This document shows, piece after piece, positions 36,191-49,028 of a DNA stretch of 64,000 nucleotides. The translations under genes and the position numbers were made by a program. Source of the DNA: Parelaphostrongylus tenuis (Eukaryota > Nematoda > Chromadorea > Rhabditida > Metastrongylidae); contig JAHQIW010000772.1 of assembly GCA_019055375.1 (NCBI GenBank), positions 171,599 through 235,598 of the forward strand. The letters run 5' to 3'. The first letter of the stretch is position 1, and each line of letters starts with the position of its first letter. The notes below the pieces were generated by a model that was given only the letters and a program-made list of their open reading frames with translations, was not told where the DNA came from and did not search any database.

Positions 36191-38936
36191 CGGCAGCTCT
36201 TCAGATCATGAAACGTTCCTTGGAAAATTTTCGACCCATACTGTTTGCAATACTGTAAGGAGGCGACGCAAAGAGTTTTTCTCTATCGTTTCCACCTCTT
36301 GTTTCAGAAATTTCCTCTTGGCGCTATCTATTACTGTCATGTTCTTTATCCGACTAAACATCGTAATGAAAAGTCGATGTCTAATGAGGCCCTTGTGATG
36401 TTGGAAGTATGTGTCAAGAAAAATTTGGCGTGTTATAGATGTGCTCCGTTGCTGTTATCATTATCAAGATCGACATTGTTGTTTGCATTGTTAATAACCG
36501 TATCACGAGAAAAACCTAAGTTTCTTCCATTTACTAATGATTTCTAAGCACTACTATCGTTATGCTAGCATTAAACTCATTTACTGTAGTTTGAGGTGAA
36601 ATTTAAGAAACACGTCTGGGACCGCAGCAATAGTTGCTTCGGCGACCCACTCAATGGTCTAGCAAGTAAGGGCTGTGGCGCTATCACTGAACCACCAGTG
36701 TATCATTGGTAGAGCAATAGTGCGCTTTGTTGATTGCCCTATTATATGAAATCAACATGTGCACTTATTAAAAAGGCTATTTTCACCAGATCGCGTAATA
36801 TTACAAAATGAAATTGGTGTCGAGAAAGGCTGTTCACTGTCCCTCTAAAGTGAATGGAAAAAAATTTTCCGAAAACGGGCAATTGAACAGAGAGAAGAAT
36901 CGCATTGAAATTTCAAGATGGACTGAAAAAATTCAAACTTCATTAAACAAGAAGTATCAGTCTCCTTAGAGGAGCTGCTCCCAAAGGAAGAAAGCAGTCG
37001 GCGTAAGTTTTATCAGCCTATTGTGTTACCTAGCGTTGATACGACTGAGTGTCTATTCCGGCGGCGATGAATTTTATGGGCGTAAGGAAAGTTAATTTAG
37101 TGATAAGTCTAGAGTATTTGAAAATTGGCTATGTTAGTAGGTTTAAGTACACTATTAAGTGAATCTTAGGTTCTTCCAAGTGAAAATCAGACTTTCGTTT
37201 AGGAACAGCTCTAATCACGTTCAGTGCCTTCTTCAAGGTCCCAAAGTGCAACATTTTCGAGACACTAACATTATCGCAACCTGTCTGAGTGTCCATGGAG
37301 CATCGTTGCGTAAACTAAGCATTGCGTGCTCTAACTTCTCGAAGCCTAGAGTGTATATTAGCCTTTTGTATCTGGGCACTGATAGCCAGAGAGAACGGTT
37401 GATTAGAAATTGAGTTATTTACCTGTCCTGCAGATGCCTTATTTGAAGTAAGCCAGTTAATCTGTATTATTATTGCTGCGCCATTTGATAGGCTTTTTGA
37501 AAATCGGTAAAATGTGATTATAGTCTGAAGTCTCAGCTTCCGAATTCTTACCAAACTCTTGTTAAACCTTCTTCTCCAGCAAATGAGGCTGGTTTTCATC
37601 CTTCTTCTTTAAATCAGATAAAACTTGAGAGCTTGTTAAGCTTTCGAGTAATCACTAAAATTCTTATGAGAAGCGTTTGCCCAGTAAAAGAATCTCTTTT
37701 TCATCTTGTGCTACCAAACCGAAAAGTATCTCGAGCCTTCCATGAAAGCAGCAAAAGTTTCACGGGCCAACGTTTTTGTTGTTTCGTTTCTAAGACTGTG
37801 ACTAACAGCTCAGAATTATCATCGTTCTCTCTTCGTGCTCTATATGTATTTCGAAGTCCAGCGAGTTTTGTACTTCCCATCTAAATGTCTTTGTATGGCG
37901 ACACAACATAGTATGTCCGTTTTACGAATGTATTCACTACCTTATATCCTGTAAATGACCAAGTGTATCGTGCTTGAGCTCATGTAGTCTTCTTCTTTTG
38001 TGTCATTGTAAATAAGCTTATGCTCTGGTTCGCACAAGCGATCGTATAATCAAAGAGTTGGCTCTCTGAGCCGGAGCGAGATTAGTAGTTGTTGTTTCTG
38101 AGTTAGTGCAACTAGCAATACAAACGTCAATTTACAATTCGTACTGCTATCTGTACTATCTCAACACTAACAGCTACCACGCCTTGCCAGATTAAAGAGC
38201 TAAGTTTTTTGATACTTACTAATAATGAATTTGTTGCTGAAGCTAATAGAGAGCTGGTCTTTCAGATCACATAATCTTTTTTGATACAATTTACGACGTA
38301 GAGTGCTAGCTTGAATAGCTCGGCTTTCTTAAAATACTTAATAGTGTTCAGCAGAATTTGCGATTGCATCAGCATCCGATTTATCCGTGCTAGCAGCCGT
38401 GCCCAGCGGTTTCGTAACATGACTGTGAAATGCGGTGTGTGTTAGTCCTAATTGATATCTCATAACGACGAAGAAATCTTGTGTATTTTAGACATTGTGC
38501 TTAGAATGTAATGTGTTAGGTGAGATAGAAATTTGCTGAAAAAATAATGGTCAGTGAGTATTCCGTACCACGTAATCTGAAAAGTTTTTTTTATCATAGT
38601 CAACTTTATTTAGGTGAACGCAGAGAAACATTGCGCTCTTTAGAACCCGTTAGGAATTGGTTACTTTGGGTAAGGGGAGCACTAGAGCTCTTGCACCTTT
38701 TACAAGTTCAAATGGGACCTCTGTTAACAAGTCGGTTGACATACCAATGAAGGAATTTTCAACATCACGTTGTTTGTCTTTGTTTGGTGTTGAACATGAA
38801 ATTAGGCGATTTAAACAAATAGGTGACAGGCGATTGATAGAGATAATTTCAAGTAATTTCTTTTCGAAGTGTCTAGCATTTTTTACTACATTATTCGCAG
38901 TGTTATTATGTTTCATATATGCCAAGAGAACTGTGT
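36191..38936. other. Non-coding stretch
   Basis: No gene supported. A block near 37,620-37,740 (aatcactaaaattcttatg, then accgaaaagtatc) resembles 56,890-57,000, so it is probably an old interspersed repeat. Confidence 0.45.
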
Positions 38937-39015
38937 GGTAAACAAAAACACTGCCTCAGGCTGGCCCACGTTTAAATCATACCGCAGACGCGTGCTACTG
39001 CCACATGGAGGCACA
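38937..39015 (-). repeat. tRNA-derived SINE type C, inverted partner
   Basis: aaaaacactgcctcaggctg and gcagacgcgtgctactgcca are the reverse complement of the SINE C head seen at 46,670. Confidence 0.6.
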
Positions 39016-39019
39016 TTTG

Positions 39020-39135
39020 CACCACCTTTCATTCTTCAACGTAGTACTCATAGTATTAGCACTCATCCCCGGTATGGATGAAACGCGGGTTCAATTTCCA
39101 CCTGAGGCTGTGTTTTGCCTACCGCTCATTCTCTT
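39020..39135 (+). repeat. tRNA-derived SINE type C
   Basis: ccccggtatggatgaaacgc and a box B-like gggttcaatttccacctgag, as in the copies at 46,670 and 56,430. It pairs with an inverted copy directly upstream. Confidence 0.6.
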
Positions 39136-39862
39136 AGGTAAACATAATTTTTTTCACAGCTTCAGCGGTGGTATGATGTCACGTAAATATATCAGATAAT
39201 GGAGTGATTTGTGAAACTTTGAACAAAGGACGCGATTTGAATACACGTTTCACTCTCTTCGTGGACGCGTGCTAGCCATTGCACTACGGGAGCTCGTTTC
39301 CAATCACTCTTTCTGCGGCACAATTATATCAATCGGTCAGCACTTAGCTGGTAACGGTCTGGCCTAGCAATCGCATATCGGCAGTGAACCCATCGTGCTG
39401 ACAAATATTAGATGAACTAGAATTCTTTTCGTTAAACGCTTTTAGCGGTAGTGCGATGTTATCACTATATATCCATTAATGTTGATTGATTAGGAAGACC
39501 TTGGATATCGAACGGGATTTGAACCTGTATCTCATTTCTTCCGGCGGTTGCAGAATGAGCGTCGTTAATGCGATGGTTAGGTGACATAGAGCCACTATGT
39601 AGGTTTGTTTTTTTCCCATGGGTTCAATAATAGTCGTGTTATTTACAATTATATTAGTTGTGTCTACCAAGACAGTGAAGTGTTATTATTGCAGTTCAAT
39701 TTTCTCAGTCCAAAGCAAACGTCTGGGTTAACACGTCTGCGACGACGTTGAAATCCTGCTTGTCGCTCCGCCGCGCCGGGGCGCCACATGGACCGTGACA
39801 GCAATGATGTTGTGGTGGTTTTCTAATGAAATGTGCAAAGTTGTCGTTAAAGCGGTAAAATT
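39136..39862. other. Non-coding spacer with tRNA-like relics
   Basis: Minus-strand tRNA-like blocks lie near 39,250-39,310 (gcgtgctagccattgcacta) and 39,510-39,600 (cgggatttgaacctg is an inverted box B). Neither makes a cloverleaf. Confidence 0.45.
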
Positions 39863-42720
39863 TCAATTACCTACATCACCTGTCGCCCAGTTGACCATCG
39901 AATGACTCGGGTGGGTACCAGCAACACTTTCATTTTTCCCTATCGCGTGCAAGAGTAGCCCAGTGTGTGCCCTTCTTGGTGGGATTCGCTGAGCATCGTA
40001 ACTTCCTTTTATACCTTTCGTGAAATAATCGGAACAACAGGCTATTGGTCCTCTGGTCCTCCTATAAAGAACTTGACGACCCAAGAAATCCAGTCGGTAG
40101 CGGCTCTCGTCCATCGGTAGTCGTTAAGCGCATCACGTGTCCCGCCTACCTTATTTTCAATATCCTGACGTGAAGAACGGCGTCTTTGATCTTCGATCGT
40201 TGACGTAGGCCGGAACTTAGGATCTTTTTTTTTTGCTTGCAACTTACGGGATACTCCTAGCAGCGACCTTTCGGCTACGCATTTAATAACGCCAAGTGAT
40301 CTTCCACCATGCTTACGTAGTGACCAAGTTTCTGCTACATACGTTAGGGCAGGGATAATCGTCGAGTTGAAAAGGTGGGCACGGAGTTGCATGTTTTTAG
40401 TCCTCTTTACTACATCTTCGATGCTCTTAAGTGATACTCAGGCCGCTCGTTTCCTCGTGCTCAACTCTGAAGCTAGGTCGTTCGTCGTTGATTTCACGAC
40501 CTAGATAGACGTAAGTGGAGCATTCGGAAATCGTTCCGTTGAGCGTGAATGGGACATTCAAATCCCATCCGTTAATCATGAACATCGTTTTTGCTAGATC
40601 TAGTTGAAGATTAATCTTTCCACAGGTGTTATCGAAATCGATCAACAGCCGTTCCGATTGGATGATGCTTAGTGTTATGAGAACGATATGATCAGTAAGG
40701 CGAAGATGGCCGAATTGTCGACCGTCAATTTTCACTCCCACATCGTCCCAACATAATGTTCGCATGACGTTTTGAAGGGTGGCAATGCATGATTTTGGCG
40801 GAATTATATCGCCTTGTCGAAACCCCCTTCTTATGTCGATAGTGATATTGTTGTAAAATGGAGATATTTTGTTTGTAAAATCTTTATAAAGCTCACGAAC
40901 GACCATTATGTACAGAGTAGGGACGCCCTTGTTAATCAGAACCTCTATAACCGCCTATTTCCATTGAATCAAAAGCTCTCTTTAGATTGTTAAAGTGAGA
41001 CAGAGTGGTTGTTTGTACTCTCGTAAAACTTCAATAAGTCTTGTAATCGTGTGGATGTGGTCTATGCTACTAAATCCTTTTCGGGTACCCTGTTTGTTCG
41101 CATGGCTGTCCTTCGTCCAGTGTTCTGTCAATCCTGTTTAGGATGACTCGAGTAAAGAGTTTATACACAACGGACAGTAAGCAGATTGGGCGATAATTGC
41201 CTATGTCGTGAAGGTCTCCCTTTTTGAACAACAATACGGTCTTGCTGGTTTTCCATTGAATAGGGACCTTGCATTCTGACAGGTAGCGAGTGAAGAGCCA
41301 ACCCAGGGTGTTGATGAGAAATGGCGGCAGATTTTTCAGGTGTTCTGGTTTGAACCTGTCTGAACCGGGTTTTGTTCTGTTCTTCACCGACAATATAGCA
41401 TGTCGGATTTCGGAAGGGAGGACCGGTGGGACGACATATTCGTCCTCTTTCAATTTATATGACGGTAATAGGACATTTCTGGCGAAGAGATCCGAGTAGT
41501 AGTGGTGGATGATTTTCTTCATTGCCCCTCTGGAAGCTATAAGTGTCCAGTCAGGGCATCGGACTGCAATCATCTTGGTCTTATAATAGACGACGTCTCG
41601 CTGGGCTTTCAGAATGCTCTTTCCAGCTTCTGTAGCTTCTGCTATAACTGCCGCTCGTCTCTTTTTGAAGTCTTCTCTTATCGCTTCTCTGCAGCGTTTC
41701 GCAAGTTCGCACGTGGAGGTTCAACTGCCTGTAGCTGGTGCGAATCCATGTTGACGTATCAGCTCGAGTGTCCTAGGAGACAAGCGTCTCTTCGTTACCT
41801 TAGGACTCCCGGCTTTCATAGCACTAACGTGAAGATATTCAACAAGCCGATCGTATTCTTCGTCGATTTTGTCGACAGTGGTATGTTCCCAAGAGTCGAA
41901 TAGTTTTTGGAACACATCCCAGCTTATGGTAGTCCTGAGACTCCGTTATTCGAATTCGGCGGCATTCTCTCCTTTTCGCGAAAAACAAAACGTTGCGCGA
42001 AGGAGGCGACGGTCTGATCTCGTATAAACTCAGGAAGAACAGCGACATTGGTCTGACAAAACTTTCGGTTTACTAAGATGTGATCCATTTCGTTATGGCA
42101 CTCTCTGTGAGAATGAGGCTTTTGGAATTGTGAGTTACCATGGATGGTTTGGATCGTCATGGTAAACTCAAATAGCCTTTCACCCTGTTTATTAGATTCT
42201 AGTCTGTGTGCTCTAATTTTAGACTCTTCAGGAGTTCTTCAAGGCCCAATTTTCGCGTTTAAATCTCCAACAAAAACCTTGAGGAATGTACGATCTTCTC
42301 TGTAAAAAATTTGGGGTTCACATAGAACGCTTCGACTTCGTCTTCGTCATAGGTTGATGTTGGTGCGTAAGCAAAGAAGGTGGTCAAAGCCGGCATAGAA
42401 CCACATCGTTGCAACTGTAATCGTCTGATAAGGATTGTTAGTTGTTCAAACAAATTGGTGTTCACGGTCAAATTCGATTTGACGAGGACGCCAACGCCGC
42501 CGACACCTCTGCTATCGCGTGTTCCAAGGAACACTTTTTCTCCGGTATCATAAAGAGCGTGAAAAAATGGCATATTCTCGTCTTAGTTAGCTCAATGGCG
42601 TCGTATATTCTTCTCGTCTTGATCAATAGATCTTCTACAGCGGATTCATGAGCAAGAAATCTTGCGTTGTAGGTGTAGATCAGAAAGACTGCTCCTTCGA
42701 GAGAGACTGGCAAGCTACTT
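39863..42720 (-). pseudogene. RTE-clade LINE polyprotein, near full-length, decayed
   Basis: Reading down the minus strand, endonuclease blocks TYNARFLAHESAVEDLL and TRDSRGVGGVGVLVKSN lie at 42,700-42,260. The endonuclease end HNEMDHILVNRKFC is near 42,100. RT begins with KIIHHYYSDLF and LPSEIRHAILSVKNRTKPGS (41,573-41,070), including GNYRPICLLSVVYKLFTRVI. Later RT motifs are at 40,906-40,427 and the carboxy-terminal tail at 40,392-39,863. The protein would be about 950 residues, the usual RTE length. At least six frame breaks are present. The catalytic [FY]ADD region reads LRLTDHIVLI, so the polymerase site itself is lost. It is an old dead copy. Confidence 0.9.
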
Positions 42721-42824
42721 GTGAATACCCACCCCCACGTCTAGAGCCTAGCATGCTATATGCTGGGAATCAAATTGCTAAAAACAGTGGCAAAATTTCA
42801 ATTTATCCCACAATCATTATCTTA

Positions 42825-43185
42825 GCCAGCATGTCATTCGCTCTGTTAATGAGCTCTTGTACAGCCCGATACACATGTTATAACCTTGCAGCGTCTCGTC
42901 AGTCGGGCAGAACCCGTCGTCTTTAGTCTTTATTCAATCCTCTCGCAAATCCTTACTCTCCTTTGAATCACTACTTTGAAGAGGTGAGTGACGACAAACG
43001 ATTTACACTGCACTGCTGTTAAGTGAAGAATCACGAATTCGGTAATTTTCGACGTTCGATTGCTCTAGGCTGGTATTTGTATAATGTTATACCTTTATTT
43101 GAAACATTTTATTAAGACTGCGCTCAAATTTCAATACATCTCTGCTTTTGCTTTGAGCTGTTTGCTCCTAAGAACAAGTTGAGTC
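42825..43185 (-). repeat. Hammerhead repeat, family 1 subfamily c
   Basis: A minus-oriented full unit, closely matching 8281-8625. It lies about 100 bases upstream of the 5' end of the RTE pseudogene, in the same orientation. Confidence 0.8.
42864..42908 (-). ncRNA. Hammerhead-like ribozyme, degenerate
   Basis: Stem I GCCCGA/TCGGGC and core CTGACGA are intact. Stem II is weakened and lengthened (GACGCTGCAAGGTT) and the GAAA box reads ATAA. Confidence 0.5.
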
Positions 43186-45650
43186 GAACCGACCACACTG
43201 AATCATCGGCGGGCGACACTAAGCCAAATGTGTGTTTTACAAGAAATCCTGTCAAAGTGGTACGGGAAGTTAGGAGATGAACTTGTTCGAAAATATTTGT
43301 CGGCTCATTTTGATTAGATATCTCCTTATCGTTATCGACAAGAAATCATGTGTAATCGTATGCTAAATAGCGTTATGAATATTAATTATATATTTATCAA
43401 GTTGTCTGTCGTTAACAGTGGACAATATCAATACAGGAAATGCTAGACAAAATATAAAATATCTTGTAAAACTTTCAATTCACTTCGAAAGCACTCTATG
43501 TAAGCAATCGCTTCCATTTAGAATTATAGATACTAGGTTTTTTTAGTAGATAAGCTCAGTTATAAGCTCCATAAGTCCTATATTCAATAAAACTATCAAG
43601 AGATTCCAGAAAACAGTGATAGCTTATAGATGTATGACATAGAATGCTCATTTTCCATCTTGGGAAATCATATTCATTTATCCAGAACTATTACTCTGTG
43701 CTCTGGCTGTTGTCTAGGGTGGTGTAAATCCGGAAATACAGCAATGCATTCAACCTGATCGACGAAGTCGTTCCAAATACAGACAAAAGTGATTGTGTCA
43801 AGTGAACTTCTGGTAAATGTATCATGTACTTGCAGTAATATGTGTCTGTATGATAATGCAAAGCCTTTCCTATAGCTTTGTATTGTTCTCATTCCCACAA
43901 ATTGTCTGTTCAAAAAACGCTAGATATTGCAACATTCAGGATCTGTCAGAGCCATTTAATAAAATTTTGCTGTGCAGTAGATCGTAGTTATACATGGCAT
44001 GAGGTTACGCTAAATGGGAGGGTATTAGTACCTTTGGCTTATATCTGAAATTAAAATAGGCGACCACCTCCTTAGGAAACTGGGAACGATTTTGCTGCTG
44101 ATTCACAGCTCTATCACGATAACAGAAATGCCTCAATGATCTGGTGAATTGCAAATATGTCTCTTACTCTAAGTACATCCTCAGGACATTCATCTAACCT
44201 TCTGCAATTCACATGTGAACTTTTCCTCGTTCAATGCTTCAGATTTAGCACTTCAATGTCTCGTAATTGGCAGTTCTGAAATGATTCTTGATGATATAAA
44301 TGCTAGAAAGACAGTAATGTGCTTAAAATATCGAAGAGGTCTTAAAATTGCCTCGTTAAAAAAATATATGAACAAACTAAAAAAAGCGGGCTCGATGAGC
44401 GCGTAATGTAAACGAATCTGGTTTTGTGTCCTGCAAATGCTAAATATTTGTCAAACGCCATTGGGACTATTTAATGTTGGACGATTATAATTAATCGCAA
44501 TATTGAGAAAGAGGTGTGACTATTACTGTGAATGGGGCCCTTTTATTATCGACACTCAGCTAACTGCTTGTAGCGACTAGTACTACAAACACAAATGTTG
44601 TCGTGAATGAAGCGAGAATTTAACATACGCTTAGTTTAGCACCCCATCAACCAGCAAAATAATTTGCTGGATGTTTTAATTCCACTGTTTCCTATAACCA
44701 CTCACTGATGTATCACACACACTGTGCAATTCTTTCAATCATACTATATTCCTCCTATCATCACTTTATTATTCCTTCAGTGAATTCTTCTCTATTGATC
44801 ACCTAGGCAACATGAATCTGCTCGGAATTCTAGATTAAATGCCATTGTTATAAATCTCGTGAGCAGTTATGTCCATCATACAGGAAAAATAGAACGCTTA
44901 CTCCACATTATGACTCTCAATAGATCGAATCGTTCAACAGTACTTTTCCATCAGACGGCGCGGAATGGAGAAACGAGACCCTTTTAGTGGACAAGATAGT
45001 TTTACGAGTCTGTTAGTATTCATTCGCAAGCTTCAAAATTGGGAGAATGCTGTATTTCCTCGTCTTGTGGAAAACCTTTCACAGCGCTGTAGCATTCAAA
45101 ATTAAATTATGTTCATCACCCGCCGCTAGTTTCATTTTTATCACGCTTGCAATTTGCTGAAGGAACAAAAAACAAATAAGCGGTATAGATCTCTAAATAT
45201 TAGAATAATACGTTTTATTTGGGCATTTTTGAAGCGGAGAAAAGTTTTAAATTCAATAGAAAAAGTCGCGCTTCACATGTGAGTCGTGTAAACGCTATCG
45301 ATACCATTTCACGACCAGCACACACCCACCCTACACACTAACCGACAAGCAAGTTCGTAGAATAAGTGGAACTCAATCTTATTTTCACTACTACACTGCA
45401 ATGTTGCGGTCTTTTTAAAATTGAGCACAGCGCTAAACTCATCGGACTTACGCTATCGGATAAATACGTATAATTCAAGAGAAAGGCCCTGTCCTGCGAG
45501 AAATGCGCAGTGTGGAACCTAAAACTTATGTTTGCTACGGAGCTCTAAGGAAGCTCATCTGTAAAGTTAACCGAATTTTTTTTTTGCTAAATTAGCACCA
45601 ACCACAAAGTCGTATCTGCTAGTTTCAACTGCCGGTGATAGAAATGCCGA
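43186..45650. other. Non-coding stretch
   Basis: No gene supported. The frame 44,215-44,406 is lysine-rich at its end but has no recognised domain. Confidence 0.45.
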
Positions 45651-46134
45651 TTACATGAAGTCCATAGTAGCCACGTTGCGAGCAATATCTGTAGGAAGAT
45701 CAAGTAATTTAGCAGGAGTAACATGACTATGTGAAGTTTTGTCGCATATTGCACTGCGTTTGCGGGCAGGTAGCTTATTCAGAAGAAGCACTTCAAAAGT
45801 TATTGCGCGCGTATCGGCGTTTGTTTCCTGCGAAAGTCGACTCACCATGGCTAACATCTGATTATAAAGTATGAGTAATTGACTCCCTTGCCGGTCGCAC
45901 ATTAGCAAATGGGCCAGTTTGATGGTAATAAGGTGCTTCAAAGCAAATTCATCATTCTATAAGTCTAAAAACCTCTTTCGCAGCAAGATAGTTACCTGGC
46001 GTGATTGCGGGCCCTTTTATCAAGAAGACAGCTTCTCCACGCAAGCGGAATTTCGACAAGGTGAGCTTAGTAGTGTCGTTTAACTGTTTCTTATTACCAA
46101 CCAACTTGCGAAACGTGCCGAAAACTCTGGACAA
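45651..46134 (-). pseudogene. BEL/Pao retrotransposon gag fragment
   Basis: Two consecutive minus-strand frames (46,134-45,952 and 45,941-45,651) resemble the DUF1759-type gag region of BEL/Pao LTR retrotransposons. The pattern is KLVGNKKQLNDTTKL ... LRGEAVFLIKGPAITPGNY, which corresponds to the family's 'F...V..N..L.d..K...L...L.G.A...I.G...t..NY' signature. It is followed by a helical stretch (LKHLITIKLAHLL). A stop separates the two frames. No protease, RT or LTR was found next to it, so it is an isolated relic. Assignment is by motif recognition only. Confidence 0.6.
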
Positions 46135-46559
46135 TCAAGTAGATTTTCATCAAATAAAGGAAGTCGCAGCTTGGATAAAGAGAAGTGTCCACAAAACAGA
46201 GCATGGAGTTGTCATAAGGAATTACTGGATCAGCAGTTGTTGTGCACGAAGAAGCCGGCTGAGGACCCCCCCCGGAATAAGGGAACGTTTCTGTCCGAGG
46301 CATTATCGGGTACGTCAGATCGAACCTGATTAGTGCAGAGCCGAAAGAACAATTTAACAAGAGGCTTATGATCTCCTATAGAGTGACGGAAGTGCCAAAT
46401 GTTCCACGATATAATTTTTGATGTTTTTGATTGCATTTTTCGCAGTGGTACAATGTTTAAACACACCTTACAGCGTATACCGCGTATTAGAAACACAGCA
46501 CAACCGCGAAAAACTCAGTCAAAAACATTAAAAATTATAAGTATTACATATGACATGGC
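46135..46559. other. Non-coding spacer
   Basis: Open frames overlap on both strands without domains. Part may be further decayed BEL/Pao sequence. Confidence 0.4.
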
Positions 46560-46770
46560 TGTCAGCTCAAATAGGTTTACAAAGCCAAAGCGCATACCCG
46601 ACCAAACCAGTTAAATGTTGTTGGCTGATAGTTAACACAAAGATGTTGAAGAATGAGTAATAGCGCAAATGTGCCTCGGTGGTGTAGTGGTAGAGCATGC
46701 GTCCGCGTGTAAGATGAAACGCGGGTTCGATTACCGTCTGAGGCCGTGTTTTTGCTCACCACTGAATTCT
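46560..46770 (+). repeat. tRNA-derived SINE, type C
   Basis: The leader tcagctcaaataggtttacaa is followed by a tRNA-like head, tgcctcggtggtgtagtggt (box A) and cgggttcgattaccg (box B), ending ctgaggccgtgtttttgctc. The acceptor-like ends pair but no anticodon stem forms. The same order of blocks occurs at 56,315-56,525, so the leader is part of the element. Confidence 0.75.
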
Positions 46771-47834
46771 CTTTGGTGTCTCACGATAGTTTCCGTGCAT
46801 GTAATATAGAGGTCGAATCTGTCCTTTTCGTCACTGCTACAGTACAACAAAGGAAACCAATCACCTGAGGCTTGGTAATCTTTTCTTTTACATGAAAAAG
46901 AAACGACTTTAGTGACTTAATTTTCTAGTAGAACTAATCAATTCAAATGTCGTTTAGATGAGCTAAGTCGATTTATCCCGAGCAAACCCTTTATTTCTTG
47001 AAAACTTGGCTGTGTGATGGAAGATGGCGCTGAAGGAGCTTTTTCATGAAGTCTATCTGCCGGCGGATAATAGAACTGTTTGGATTAGGCATAGCTGTGA
47101 GAGTAAACTTGAGACAAGAAGATCCACAGACTATTACGCGCTATACACAAAGGACGTTTGCCAGGTGCACGCTAAGATTGTCATGGTCGCCAGCTGTTTG
47201 AAACTGACTCTGAACTCTCTTGAGATAACTGCAACTGACACTGACCGATATTACAGGTGTGGAATACTGTAAGATTAAACAAATTTACTGTGAATGGACT
47301 GGAAGTAGACCTATTGGATGAGAGGACTGATTATGGGAGGATTACAGCCAGCCTAACGACCAACCGCTAACTGGTAATTGATGACAACTAACCTTTTTGC
47401 TATGACAAAAGCTCATATATGAGCCACAAACAAAGATTTTGCCAAACGAAGAGCTACAGTAAACCTACGGTTACATAGAATTCTAGACACACAAAGAGTT
47501 AAATTCGAAAACACAAAGCGTACGAAAGAGTATAGGCAAGATGATGGTCTAAAATAAATTCAACACAAGGAATTTCTTGCTCACACCACATGGAAAACGA
47601 ACTCGTGGCATAGAAAGTGACAAGCTCATCTCTCGATGAGAATCTAAACATAAAGGGCGTTTGCCAGCTGCACGTTCGTTCGCCGGCACCGACAACATAC
47701 AAAAATTACCGTATACCAAGTTACAAAATCCCAAACACTCGTTGCTGCTACATTAAATCATATCTCTTCTATCGACTGCTTTTTGTAATCCCGGTCAAAA
47801 TCATACAATCTGATAAGATATAAAATGTTTTAAG
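46771..47834. other. Mostly non-coding, with one exon-like frame
   Basis: Contains the exon-like frame at 47,024-47,275. The stretch 47,640-47,670 repeats part of it (gcgtttgccagctgcacg). Confidence 0.4.
47024..47275 (+). CDS. Exon-like frame with weak Ig-fold signature
   Basis: An open frame of 82 codons. Its end, LEITATDTDRYYRCGI, resembles the 'L.I......D.g.Y.C' strand F pattern of immunoglobulin domains, with VWIRH upstream where the core Trp would lie. A donor-like GTAAGA follows at 47,269. A piece of the same DNA (ggacgtttgccaggtgcacg) recurs near 47,655, so it may instead belong to a repeat. No neighbouring exon was found and I do not recognise the protein. Confidence 0.2.
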
Positions 47835-47960
47835 CTGTTAGGTCTAGTGCTATACAGGCGCCTGCTTCGTCCTTTTGGGACTGATCAGTAGTACCCTCGG
47901 TTCAACCGATTACACTAGACCCAACAACTCAAAACATATTTTATCCTCATCAGATTATAT
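47835..47960 (-). repeat. Hammerhead repeat, family 2
   Basis: A minus-oriented ribozyme-bearing part bounded by gttttaagctgttaggtcta. A plus-oriented copy follows about 150 bases on. Confidence 0.65.
47846..47895 (-). ncRNA. Hammerhead-like ribozyme, family 2, G8 mutated
   Basis: On the minus strand: CTGATCA (G8 is C), stem II GTCC/GGAC with loop CAAAA, then GAAGCAGGCGCCTGTA with a 4-5 bp stem III, then TAGCAC. Stem I has one mismatch. All helices survive. Confidence 0.6.
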
Positions 47961-48094
47961 CACTTTGGGAGGGTCTATAAAAGCGCTCGTTAGAAGAGCT
48001 ATGATTTATTGTAATAGTTACGGGCTGTACTGTCGGCCACCACAGTGTTAGGTTACTTTATCATCTCACTTGAAGTGATTCATCACTCGGCGTC

Positions 48095-48250
48095 CATTTC
48101 TTTATAGAGGACTATTTAACCTCAAGGGATCGGCTGAGCCGAGGGAGTGTAGTACTGATGAGTCTCAAAACGTCGAAACAGAGGCCTGATAGCACTAGAC
48201 CTAACAGCTCAAAAAATGTTATATCTTTATCAAATTGTATGATTTTGAGC
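48095..48250 (+). repeat. Hammerhead repeat, family 2
   Basis: Plus-oriented copy: ggctgagccgagg, the ribozyme-like core, then gcactagacctaacagctca and attgtatgattttgagctgg. Confidence 0.65.
48147..48197 (+). ncRNA. Hammerhead-like ribozyme, family 2, weak stem II
   Basis: CTGATGA and GAAAC are both consensus. The intervening GTCTCAAAACGTC pairs poorly. Stem III CAG-AGGC-CTG forms, followed by TAGCAC. Confidence 0.5.
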
Positions 48251-49028
48251 TGGTCTATGAAAAGAGGTTGACGGAAGAGGTACGCTTTTAATGTGTAAAT
48301 AATTATTCAGTAGCTTAAATTAGGAGGAAATCAATGGTGTTATTTATTTACAAAAAACTTTACTGTTGCGCTGAAGAGCGGAATTATAATTTGTCCCTCA
48401 TTCAAACATTTCTCGGTGATCAAAGTATTTCTTTCAGATATTAAGAGTTTTTTGTCAAACCAAGCCTCAAGGAGTTCAACATTGTTTTTTTAGTTTTCTG
48501 AACGGACTCCTCTGTGCGCTGTAACGGCCAAAAGAAGATTGAGTTTCACACTGAGGGCACAGGGTGTGTCCTACCTGAAGAGGCTTTTTGAAAACATGCT
48601 TGTAGAATCGCCAAAATGTCCGTGAACTGAACTCAAGTTTCATTCGATGTCACAGACGTTCGGTTTGTAACATCATCTTTTTGTAGGAGTATGACCGAGT
48701 CTTTGTCAGTACTTAGTGAAGCATAAAGGCTTAGAATTGAGAGAATAGATGAAATCCAGCAGAAAACAATTGAAAGACAATCGATGTGTAGTGGACTGAT
48801 AACGTTTGTTGCAAAATCTTATTCACATGAGGTAAAAGCGTGTTGGCCAGGCGCCAGCATGACGAAATCTAATCCACATACCGCCAAAGAGTGGTGGCTC
48901 GAAGGCGATATCCTGCTCGGCGAAACTTCACATTCCTTTGGCAGCAACAGTGAAATGAAAAGTCGCTTTCACAAACGAGGAGCAGCATCAGAATCTGTAT
49001 TACTTAAACTGTCAATTAATTCCTAGAA
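48251..49028. other. Non-coding stretch
   Basis: A copy of the interspersed block cgctgtaacggccaaaagaa lies near 48,518. The frame 48,784-49,026 has no known domain. Confidence 0.45.

Noticed and set aside
46674..46748. Possible genuine tRNA gene
   Set aside because: Box A and B and the acceptor-like ends are present, but there is no anticodon stem, and the same sequence with the same leader occurs elsewhere; SINE.
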